5,681 nucleotides of DNA, from the NCBI GenBank assembly GCA_020350905.1, contig CP070843.1, positions 673,978 to 679,658 on the forward strand, written 5' to 3'. A model generated the notes under the pieces. It was not told where the DNA came from. It did not search any database and saw only the letters and a list, made by a program, of their open reading frames with translations. The first letter of the stretch is position 1. Each line of letters begins with the position of its first letter. This document shows, piece after piece, positions 1 through 5,108 of this stretch. The translations under genes and the position numbers were made by a program. This DNA comes from Deltaproteobacteria bacterium. GTDB taxonomy: Bacteria; Desulfobacterota; Syntrophobacteria; BM002.

Positions 1-117
1 TGTCTTCATTTCAGCTTAAATCGGGTTTTTGCCCTTGAAGTTTATCCAGCCAGAACTCAAAAATACTCAATTCAAAAAAGATTCATGAAATATCCGGGCT
101 AGGTAGCGGTAGACGCC

Positions 118-148
118 ACCCTTGAAGGGTAACACCCTGAGAGGGTGT
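118..148. repeat. Alternating ACCCT/AGGGT motif array next to the IS21-like end
   Basis: ACCCT starts at 118 and 134 and its complement AGGGT at 126 and 142, so four copies alternate in orientation with an exact 8-bp step. This gives nested palindromes: ACCCTT-G-AAGGGT (118-130), AGGGT-AAC-ACCCT (126-138) and ACACCCT-GAG-AGGGTGT (132-148). No T-run follows, so it does not read as a terminator. It sits directly at the presumed left tip of the IS21-like remnant, where transposase or host proteins could bind. That role is inferred. Confidence 0.55.
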
Positions 149-376
149 CACAACCAGTGGTAAAAGTATCCAAAACACCGAAAAAAAATGTCCCCCTTAA
201 TGAGCAAGAGGCTATACCTTCAGAAACCCCTAACAGATCTGGAGGTGCCGATGCTCAAGAAGGAGGACTGGATGTATATCAAAGCACAGGTTGCAAAAGG
301 TGTCTACCAGAAAGACATGGCCAAGAGGTTGGGAGTCCACCCCAAGACTATCAGTCGGGCTCTGAAGCGTGGTGGG
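146..376 (+). mobile_element. IS21-family insertion sequence, left-end remnant
   Basis: The stretch from TGTCAC (146) through the first part of istA has the layout of an IS21-family left end: a 5'-TGT tip, about 100 bp of leader, then an istA start with its own Shine-Dalgarno sequence. The catalytic DDE part of istA, the istB ATPase helper and the right end are all absent. The similarity breaks off at about 376, where unrelated structured sequence begins. The tip position is inferred from the family TGT convention and from the protein start, because no matching right-end repeat is available. The remnant should be immobile. Confidence 0.55.
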
Positions 377-409
377 CCTTGGCCGGTCTCGGACATCGAG
401 CCGGGGTAG
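251..409 (+). pseudogene. istA: Truncated IS21-family transposase IstA, N-terminal fragment
   Basis: An ATG at 251 is preceded by GGAGG (241-245) at 5-bp spacing, which favours it over the in-frame upstream ATG at 188. The product begins MLKKEDWMYIKAQVAKGVYQ and continues into a helix-turn-helix containing LGVHPKTISRALKRGG. This is the DNA-binding start typical of IS21-family IstA, the transposase that recognises element ends. Family members run to roughly 400-500 residues with an integrase catalytic core. Here the similarity stops after about 42 codons (376) and ten unrelated codons lead to a stop at 407-409. No catalytic acidic residues remain, so the gene is dead as a transposase. A short HTH peptide might still be made, but nothing shows it. 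Confidence 0.75.
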
Positions 410-615
410 CTGAGCCATTAAATTCGGGTCTAGCCCTGCAGGTAAACCGTAGTGGAGAGGGGTGTATATGAACCAGCATTTAAGCTTCTTCGGCTGCGGG
501 AAGGCAGCAGGAGGATAAGCCAGGGTCTGAACCGGATTCGGGAAAACCGACTGTCCGGGATCTGAGGGGTGCTTGCGGAAACGTGGGCTACGGTGGAACT
601 AGCCCATCCAGACTG
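377..615 (+). ncRNA. Structured RNA remnant: HEARO/omega-RNA-like or group II intron 3' domain
   Basis: No convincing reading frame crosses this segment, but clear stems follow one another. They are CCGG(T)CTCG/CGAGCCGG with loop GACAT (383-404), GCTGC/GCAGC (493-508), CCGGA/TCCGG enclosing TCGG/CCGA around a GAAAA loop (532-558), and TGGGCTA/TAGCCCA with loop CGGTGGAAC (584-606). The 34-nt piece 529-562 resembles domain V of a group II intron, and the last stem, ending ...CTAGCCCAT with an A seven bases from the end, resembles domain VI. The size, the chain of hairpins and the position beside transposon debris also fit the HEARO/omega RNA that accompanies IscB/IsrB-type elements, or another transposon-linked RNA such as an IS110 bridge RNA. 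No maturase, IscB/IsrB or IS110 recombinase gene is in the window. The structure is seen in the sequence; the family name is inferred. The + strand is assumed. Confidence 0.45.
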
Positions 616-681
616 CCCTAATGCCAACAATCACAGTTAAATTAGTAAAATTAAATGTTCCTCTCGCAATTTGCCTTTTTG

Positions 682-715
682 GCATTCTTCTTGCTCTACG
701 AGCAAGGTCGAATGC
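682..715. repeat. Long imperfect hairpin, 7-bp plus 6-bp arms
   Basis: GCATTC (682-687) pairs with GAATGC (710-715). Inside it, CTTGCTC (690-696) pairs with GAGCAAG (700-706) around a TAC loop. The arms are separated by an internal loop of two by three bases, giving 13 base pairs in 34 nt. No T-run follows on either strand, so a rho-independent terminator is unlikely. It may be a transposon-end hairpin, part of the leader RNA of the downstream gene, or a mobile palindromic repeat. Confidence 0.5.
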
Positions 716-716
716 T

Positions 717-771
717 AAGGGCCTCCTGTACTCCCGTGAGCCTGTGGCCCTTGCCTCAAGTGCAAGGGAGG
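717..771 (+). promoter_or_regulatory. Candidate leader switch with ribosome-site hairpin
   Basis: CCCTTGC (748-754) pairs with GCAAGGG (762-768). This stem takes in the start of AGGGAGG (765-771), the only Shine-Dalgarno-like sequence before the ATG at 785 (13-bp spacing, rather long). An alternative stem, AAGGGCC (717-723) with GGCCCTT (746-752), uses bases 748-752 of the same segment, so the two cannot form together. That is the logic of a translational switch. No known riboswitch aptamer was recognised and no ligand can be suggested. The stems are seen; the control function is inferred. Confidence 0.3.
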
Positions 772-784
772 TTATTACTGAACG

Positions 785-2161
785 ATGAAAACAGAGAAGA
801 TCTATTTAAACAAGTATAAAGAAGGCAATATTATCTGCCCGCAGTGCAAAAAATCTAAGCAAGTCAATGCCGCTGACTTCAAGATGAATCACGAAATAAA
901 ATTAACATGTAGTTGCAGGCATTCTTACTTTATTAAATTCGAACAGAGACAATATTATAGAAAAAAGCTAAGCTTGAAAGGCAGATTTGAAAAAATCACT
1001 CACGAAAGAGATGTTAATGATAAGATGATAGTAACAAATCTTTCTGTTGCTGGACTAAGATTTAAGACCAAGAATGTCAATGAGTTACATAAGAACGATA
1101 GTGTGAAAGTATCGTTTCTTTTAGACAATTCTATGCAGTCCCAACTTCAGATATGGGGAGCAATAAAATATGTAAACGGACCTTATGTGGGAGTCGAGTT
1201 TCAAGAGCTAGATGACGAGAGCGATCAGTTGATCAGACAGTATCTTTCTTCAACAGCTCCACTGACCTTATCTAAAGATAGGGACATCATAGAGGAAAAG
1301 AGACTGGCAGATGAAGCTCTTTGCATAAAGGCTGCCCAAAAGGAGTTACAAGAATATCTCAGTTCAGTGGACGTTTCTAATGGTCCAAATTTTTCAGGCA
1401 AAACATGGGACGAAGCCCTAAGCAGATTCAGGAGTTTTTGGGACAATCGGTATATTTGTACTCATTGTCATAATATTACTCACGCAGCTACTGCCCTTGC
1501 TAGACAATACAAATGCAAGGGATGTACTCCTGGATATCTTTCAAACAGCCCAAATGAGATATGGAATATCATACTGAAGCACAGCCCACAGCGAGAAAAG
1601 TATTTTACAGAATATGACGCCTTTTCAGTAATTGACATGACTTCTGAAGATTATAGGCTGAGGTACCCAGATGGATTTTTTGTTCCAATTACAAAGCATA
1701 TTGATGACAATAGTGTATTGGCAAATCTTAAGAATGTTTCGGAGAAAATGCGTTATTTAGGAACAGAAATTGACAAATCAAATATAGATTTTGAATTTAT
1801 CGGGCAAGGTATCAAAAAGATAAGAAAAAGGAACTATCAGATAAATCCTGAAAAGATTAATATTGGTAGAGATAACAATAATGATATCGTTTTTCCTAAT
1901 GCAAATATCTCAAGAACTCATGCTTATTTATATGTCGACCCATCTGATGGAAAATGTTATTTGATCGACGAAAAATCGTCAAACGGTACATTTCTTAATA
2001 ACAAGAAAATAACCACTAACCAAGTACACGAATTATCTGATGGTGATGAAATCCGTTTCGGCCCTGAAAAAGTAGTCTATTTTTCTCCTGAAGGCTTTCA
2101 CAAACTGCTCTGCAAGATTATGCGGAAAGATGCTGGTAACCAGAGTGAGAATGAGATCTAG
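785..2161 (+). CDS. Zinc-ribbon/PilZ/FHA domain protein, putative c-di-GMP and phosphothreonine reader
   Basis: The product has 458 residues and no signal peptide or membrane helix, so it is likely cytoplasmic. An N-terminal Cys ribbon (C18-x2-C21, C42-x-C44) leads into a PilZ domain (about 53-155). That domain has both cyclic di-GMP signatures: RxxxR as R55-QYY-R59 and the (D/N)xSxxG box as N85-LSVA-G90. A middle region contains a second Cys4 ribbon (C225-x2-C228, C244-x2-C247). The C-terminus (about 340-436) is an FHA domain with G361-R362, S376-RT-H379 and N400-G-T402, the residues that bind phosphothreonine in known FHA domains. Inference: an adaptor linking second-messenger and Ser/Thr phosphorylation signals. 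The gene is visibly AT-richer than the genes at 3468-5681 and follows mobile-element debris, which suggests horizontal acquisition. ATG 785 is chosen because it is the first Met of the frame and has AGGGAGG upstream, though the spacing is long. The exact partner and process are unknown. Confidence 0.88.
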   Translation: MKTEKIYLNKYKEGNIICPQCKKSKQVNAADFKMNHEIKLTCSCRHSYFIKFEQRQYYRKKLSLKGRFEKITHERDVNDKMIVTNLSVAGLRFKTKNVNELHKNDSVKVSFLLDNSMQSQLQIWGAIKYVNGPYVGVEFQELDDESDQLIRQYLSSTAPLTLSKDRDIIEEKRLADEALCIKAAQKELQEYLSSVDVSNGPNFSGKTWDEALSRFRSFWDNRYICTHCHNITHAATALARQYKCKGCTPGYLSNSPNEIWNIILKHSPQREKYFTEYDAFSVIDMTSEDYRLRYPDGFFVPITKHIDDNSVLANLKNVSEKMRYLGTEIDKSNIDFEFIGQGIKKIRKRNYQINPEKINIGRDNNNDIVFPNANISRTHAYLYVDPSDGKCYLIDEKSSNGTFLNNKKITTNQVHELSDGDEIRFGPEKVVYFSPEGFHKLLCKIMRKDAGNQSENEI

Positions 2162-2392
2162 TGACTGGCAAAAACCAATTCCGAGACTGTTCTATCAGCT
2201 GATCCGGTCACGGTATGGAGCAGATTATCAACTTTAACACATGGAAGGGAACTCGAGGCTTTGCGGTGAGTTCTCGAAGATAATAGGTGATTTGGGCATT
2301 TAGATACTAGATTTAAAGGAACGGGGTCGGCAATGGCTCTGCCTTTTTGGTTCAAGACCAAGCTACAATATCTTGTTTTAAACTGAAAAGAT

Positions 2393-2416
2393 GCGGAGAT
2401 TCGGCGCCGCTTTTTT
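2393..2416 (+). terminator. Weak rho-independent terminator candidate downstream of the FHA gene
   Basis: GCGG (2393-2396) pairs with CCGC (2407-2410), directly followed by six T. A-rich sequence just upstream could extend the stem with the T-run. The stem is short and lies about 230 bp after the stop codon. A similar weak candidate, GGCA/TGCC followed by TTTTT, is at 2329-2348. Either could end the transcript of the gene at 785-2161. Confidence 0.35.
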
Positions 2417-2491
2417 GTTGAGTTCATAAAATTGTCACTGTGCCGACACCATAGTGAAACATAATAGGCTTTTAATACTATCCTGTCCGGA

Positions 2492-2505
2492 GGATCACCT
2501 GATCC
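2492..2505. repeat. Near-palindrome GGATCA-CC-TGATCC
   Basis: Two perfect 6-bp arms surround a CC centre. The symmetry would suit a dimeric DNA-binding protein, but no gene starts nearby and no promoter was recognised, so an operator role is only a possibility. Confidence 0.35.
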
Positions 2506-2522
2506 AAACTCCATTCCCTCGT

Positions 2523-2564
2523 CCCCTATCGGCATATTTGGCCGTGTCGATGGGGGTTCTCTTT
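2523..2564 (+). terminator. GC-rich hairpin followed by a pyrimidine run
   Basis: CCCC (2523-2526) and ATCG (2528-2531) pair with CGAT (2548-2551) and GGGG (2552-2555), with one bulged T and a 16-nt loop. The stem is followed by a T-rich run broken by C and G. It could act as a weak terminator. The upstream transcript, if any, is uncertain. Confidence 0.3.
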
Positions 2565-2860
2565 TCCATCACTCCGTGGTCCCCACCTCACTTTCTCCCT
2601 GCTTGCACACTGGCTAGAGCAATGACATGATCTGTTTAGCAAATTAATAACCGTAACACTCGTGGTACCACTTATTTAAGACTAGACTCCTTTGTTGCAG
2701 ATTATATGACATACTACACACTTTCTCTTTTAAGACTGAGTTACCATATATGGTTATAGATTCTCTGTTTGCCCTCTCATTATTTCTGTGCCCGCACTGT
2801 GCCCAACACATTACATTTTTCCTAAAATTCCCTAACACTTTCCAACTTCTTTGGATACTA

Positions 2861-2905
2861 AAAAAGCCAGCGACAACGAGTAGATACGATCTGGCACTGG
2901 CTTTA
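2861..2905 (-). terminator. Stem-loop with T-run on the minus strand, downstream of the tRNA fragment
   Basis: AAAGCCAG (2863-2870) pairs with CTGGCTTT (2897-2904). On the minus strand the stem ends in CTGGCTTTTTT, as expected for a rho-independent terminator of leftward transcription. It lies just after the truncated tRNA-Arg gene on that strand and could have ended its transcript or that of an inserted element. The 26-nt loop is long, which weakens the call. Confidence 0.4.
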
Positions 2906-2923
2906 TGGGTTTTGGCTTGATAC

Positions 2924-2964
2924 GATTAGGAATCCGGTGCTCTATCCGCCTGAGCTACGGGGGC
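2924..2964 (-). pseudogene. tRNA-Arg(CCU) gene, 5' half only
   Basis: Read on the minus strand from 2964, the sequence starts GCCCCCGTAGCTC. It has the acceptor strand GCCCCCG, TA at positions 8-9, a D-stem pair GCTC/GAGC around AGGCGGATA, then CA and an anticodon arm CCGGA-TT-CCT-AA. The anticodon CCT (2930-2928) makes this tRNA-Arg(CCU). The 3' anticodon strand should be TCCGG but reads TCGTA, so similarity ends about two pairs into the stem. No T-arm (GGTTCGAATCC-like) or acceptor complement CGGGGGC was found further along this strand in the window. The fragment cannot fold into a tRNA. tRNA genes are common integrase targets, so this is likely the scar of an integration or deletion. An intron is also conceivable, since bacterial tRNA-Arg(CCU) genes can carry group I introns in the anticodon loop, but no 3' exon was seen. 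Confidence 0.75.
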
Positions 2965-3055
2965 ATGAGAGCCCGCGCTATTGTCGGAGTATGGTTGGAA
3001 AATAGTGGCAATGTCTTACACCAAAGACTGTTTGTTTGCAAGCACGTTTTCATTT

Positions 3056-3220
3056 CATTACGCAAACCGCAGAGCGCAAGGCGCTATGGCAGTTGGATGT
3101 GAGGTGGGGCGAGAGAGAAAGTCGATTGAAAAAGGAATAGAGTCATCCGGCTCTCGCTCGTCTCGCAGTCTTTTACTGCTCACTGCAAGAAGCGCCATGC
3201 CTTCTGCGGTTTGCGTAATG
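3056..3220. repeat. 165-bp segment bounded by perfect 17-bp inverted repeats
   Basis: CATTACGCAAACCGCAG (3056-3072) recurs as its exact reverse complement at 3204-3220. Just inside the left arm, AGCGC-AAG-GCGCT forms a small hairpin. Inside the right arm, AGAAG/CTTCT pairs around CGCCATGC. The 131-bp centre has no supported gene. The arms and compact size recall a MITE or a palindromic intergenic repeat. No target-site duplication was established. Confidence 0.6.
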
Positions 3221-3377
3221 TTCTTGACAGCAACATATCTCTTTCTTACCTTGCTTACAAGAAGCCTACGTTCCGGGTGCAACATTGCCAATAGAGGGCA
3301 GCGGTTCGAGATGCTTTGAGCCACCGAAAGGAAACAAGACCAAGCTCAAGGGACCATGATCATCGACCGAGTATGAA

Positions 3378-3404
3378 TTTTGCTTGTATATATAGTGGTA
3401 CAAT
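3378..3404 (+). promoter_or_regulatory. Weak promoter candidate for the diadenylate cyclase gene
   Basis: TACAAT (3399-3404) is a good -10 match inside an AT-rich patch. The best upstream match, TTTTGC near 3378, is a poor -35 element at about 15-bp spacing. Transcription from here would give a leader of about 55-60 nt before the ATG at 3468. Confidence 0.28.
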
Positions 3405-3453
3405 CGAGACTAGGTGTTTTCTGAGGCACAATCCTTTGGTAGGTGAAGGAGTA

Positions 3454-3467
3454 GAGGAGTAACTCCT
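3454..3467 (+). promoter_or_regulatory. Self-complementary ribosome binding site
   Basis: GAGGAG (3454-3459) lies 8 bp before the ATG at 3468 and fixes that start. Bases AGGAG (3455-3459) are followed by TAA and then CTCCT (3463-3467), their exact complement, so the Shine-Dalgarno sequence can fold back on itself directly against the start codon. This could dampen translation. A 5-bp stem with a 3-base loop is only moderately stable. Confidence 0.5.
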
Positions 3468-4937
3468 ATGGAATTCCTTTTTTCCTTCCAATGGCAGGAT
3501 GTGGTAGACATTCTGGTAATCAGCTTTCTTGTTCACAGGCTGTTTCTTCTCTTTCGTGGAACTACAGCCCTGCAAATCTTGCTGGGCGTTCTCTTCCTTT
3601 GGCTCTGTCACACCATCGCTCAGGCCATCGGGCTCGTGCTTACCAGCTGGTTTTTCCAGGGTGTCGGTGCTGTTGCCGTGCTGGTCATCGTAGTGGTTTT
3701 CAGAAACGAAATCCGCGAGGTCCTGATTCAGACCAATCCGGTCAGGTTGTTTCTGGGCCGACCATATGAACCTTGGACAATTGACCTCCCCGAGGTTGAA
3801 CGAGCCGTCTTTCAGATGGCCAAGAGTGGAACAGGCGGACTGATCGTTTTCCAGCAGCGAGACAGATTGGCCGAGCACCTAAAGGAGGGGATTGTTCTGG
3901 GCGGCAAGCTAAGCTCAGAGATTATTGCCAGCATTTTCGCAAAGGAAAGCCCGGTGCACGACGGTGCGACAATCATCCAGGGCGCCCGGATCAAACTGGT
4001 TGGAGCTTTCCTGCCCCTGACCAAGAGAGAAGGTTTACCGCAACATTTTGGCACCAGGCATCGGGCTGCCATTGGTCTTAGCGAGGTGTGTGATGCGGTG
4101 ATCGTGGTGATATCCGAAGAGCGTGCAGAAGTCTCGGTGGTATGCAAGGGAGAGGTGGAACTGATTCACGAACCACCTCAGCTGCAAATGGTGTTGGGCA
4201 GCTTGCTTCTGGAGGTCGATTCGGGGACAAAACCTCGAACCCGTCGCAGAGAGGTCCTGTCCCAATTGGCCGGTCTCTTGGTTACCTTTCTACTGGTGTC
4301 AGCCTTCTGGGGGATCTACTCTGGAAAGCAACTGTCTTTGATCAACGTTACCACTTCGGTGGATTTCCGCAACATCCCAGAGAATATAGAACTCAGAAGA
4401 GCATCCTCCGAGAGAGTTGAGGTACAAATTACCGGGAAGCGAAGACTCGTCAGTGCTCTCAATCCGGAACAGGTGGGAGCCTTTTTGGATCTGAGTAAGA
4501 TCGATGCGGGGTTTCACCGATTGGTGCTGAACGCAGACAACATAGAACTTCCCCTAGGCATGGAAGTAGTGCGCGTAACCCCTGCCACTATCAGGTTGGA
4601 AATGGAAGAGCGCATTAAAAAGGATATAGCGGTCGAACCCCAGGTAGTCGGCAAACCGCCTGCCGGATACAAGATTGAAAGGATCAGTGTCAGGCCTGGT
4701 TCTGTTAAGATAAGCGGACCAAAATCGACACTAAACGCGATGCTTAGTCTATCCACTGAATCCATCAGTGTCAGTGACATCAAACCCCAAGAAGGTGAGA
4801 AAGTCCTCGAGGTTCCGGTAGTGCTCTCCCCAGCTTCCCTGCGACTGCTGCCGGGACAGAGTAAAAACGTCCGTGTCACCATTCAACTTATCCCCAATAA
4901 GAGTTCAAAAACTTCACCCGTGACAACGTCCCCCTGA
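3468..4937 (+). CDS. dacA: Membrane diadenylate cyclase (CdaA/DacA type) fused to YbbR (CdaR-like) repeats
   Basis: The enzyme should join two ATP into cyclic di-AMP at the inner membrane. Three N-terminal membrane helices (about 11-28, 33-55 and 62-79) precede a DAC catalytic domain (about 100-240). That domain has the DGA motif D165-G-A167 in VHDGATII, the RHR motif R197-H-R199 in GTRHRAAIGLSE, and acidic E217-E218. A fourth hydrophobic segment (about 263-283) is followed by two YbbR-like repeats (about 288-378 and 383-473), which should lie outside the membrane. In Firmicutes the YbbR protein CdaR is a separate neighbouring gene that modulates CdaA; here both parts share one 489-residue chain. 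The usual neighbour glmM is absent on the right, and no gene adjoins on the left. All catalytic motifs are intact. ATG 3468 has GAGGAG 8 bp upstream and starts the expected family N-terminus. Confidence 0.93.
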   Translation: MEFLFSFQWQDVVDILVISFLVHRLFLLFRGTTALQILLGVLFLWLCHTIAQAIGLVLTSWFFQGVGAVAVLVIVVVFRNEIREVLIQTNPVRLFLGRPYEPWTIDLPEVERAVFQMAKSGTGGLIVFQQRDRLAEHLKEGIVLGGKLSSEIIASIFAKESPVHDGATIIQGARIKLVGAFLPLTKREGLPQHFGTRHRAAIGLSEVCDAVIVVISEERAEVSVVCKGEVELIHEPPQLQMVLGSLLLEVDSGTKPRTRRREVLSQLAGLLVTFLLVSAFWGIYSGKQLSLINVTTSVDFRNIPENIELRRASSERVEVQITGKRRLVSALNPEQVGAFLDLSKIDAGFHRLVLNADNIELPLGMEVVRVTPATIRLEMEERIKKDIAVEPQVVGKPPAGYKIERISVRPGSVKISGPKSTLNAMLSLSTESISVSDIKPQEGEKVLEVPVVLSPASLRLLPGQSKNVRVTIQLIPNKSSKTSPVTTSP

Positions 4938-4968
4938 GGTCAAGAGGTGGGGAACACATGCTCTTGCC
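4938..4968 (+). other. Hairpin directly after the cyclase stop codon
   Basis: GG-T-CAAGAG (4938-4946) pairs with CTCTTG-CC (4961-4968) around a 14-nt loop, immediately after the TGA. No T-run follows, so it is not a typical intrinsic terminator. It may protect the 3' end of the message or help rho-dependent ending. Confidence 0.35.
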
Positions 4969-5048
4969 ATGGGTGAGCGAACGTTCTTCTGCAGATCTTA
5001 TGTGGCGCACTTGCTCCTGGGTTCTGATTTGTCATTCAAAAAATTTCT

Positions 5049-5077
5049 TTGACACTCTTGTTCTGGCCTGCTAATCT
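5049..5077 (+). promoter_or_regulatory. Sigma-70-type promoter for the Rrf2 gene
   Basis: A perfect -35 TTGACA (5049-5054) is followed after exactly 17 bp by TAATCT (5072-5077), a partial -10 match. Transcription would begin near 5084, about 25 nt before the ATG at 5109. The preceding sequence (5038-5048) is AT-rich. Confidence 0.55.
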
Positions 5078-5091
5078 CTAGCTAATCTATA
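5070..5091. promoter_or_regulatory. Direct-repeat operator candidate, possible Rrf2 autoregulation site
   Basis: GCTAATCT occurs at 5070-5077 and again at 5081-5088, 11 bp apart, about one helical turn. The first copy covers the -10 element and the second the likely transcription start. A protein bound here would block the promoter. Rrf2-family regulators often repress their own promoters, so the adjacent gene product is the natural candidate. Binding is inferred. Confidence 0.4.
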
Positions 5092-5108
5092 TGATTTGGT
5101 GAGGTTTT

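Larger units (their letters stand above)
2162..2923. other. Gene-free stretch between the FHA gene and the tRNA fragment
   Basis: I see no supported gene on either strand. The open frames here are short, have no recognisable motifs and run through hairpin or terminator-like sequence. The stretch holds a wobble-containing repeat GTGACTGG/CCGGTCAC (2161-2168 and 2204-2211), two weak terminator-like hairpins, a GGATCA-CC-TGATCC near-palindrome (2492-2505), a stronger hairpin (2523-2555), an AT-rich featureless part (about 2620-2860), and the stem-loop at 2861-2905. It looks like eroded sequence. Confidence 0.5.
2965..3467. other. Intergenic region between the tRNA fragment and the cyclase gene
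   Basis: No convincing gene is present. The open frames on both strands overlap the 17-bp inverted repeats, one of which supplies the stop of an 88-codon minus-strand frame, and none shows a known motif. Apart from the inverted-repeat segment, the region contains an ATGTT/AACAT mini-hairpin (about 3219-3237) and the AT-rich promoter-like sequence before 3468. Confidence 0.45.

Noticed and set aside
145..471. 108-codon plus-strand frame from GTG across the IS21 leader and the RNA region
   Set aside because: It runs out of frame with the recognisable istA fragment and crosses the structured RNA. It has no motif and no Shine-Dalgarno sequence.
2158..2535. 125-codon minus-strand frame after the FHA gene
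   Set aside because: The composition is unlike a real protein, no domain is recognised, and it spans hairpin and terminator-like sequence.
2644..2838. 64-codon minus-strand frame in the AT-rich stretch
   Set aside because: It is short, has no recognisable motif and shows no promoter or neighbouring gene.
3056..3220. Integron attC site
   Set aside because: The arms lack the GTTRRRY/RYYYAAC core pair expected of attC, and no integrase or cassette gene is present.
2981..3324. Overlapping frames of 112 (plus) and 88 (minus) codons
   Set aside because: They oppose each other over the 17-bp inverted repeats, which supply the stop of the minus frame. There are no motifs, and the repeats explain the open frames.
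3360..3878. 172-codon minus-strand frame over the start of the cyclase gene
   Set aside because: It is a shadow of the clearly coding diadenylate cyclase gene on the plus strand.
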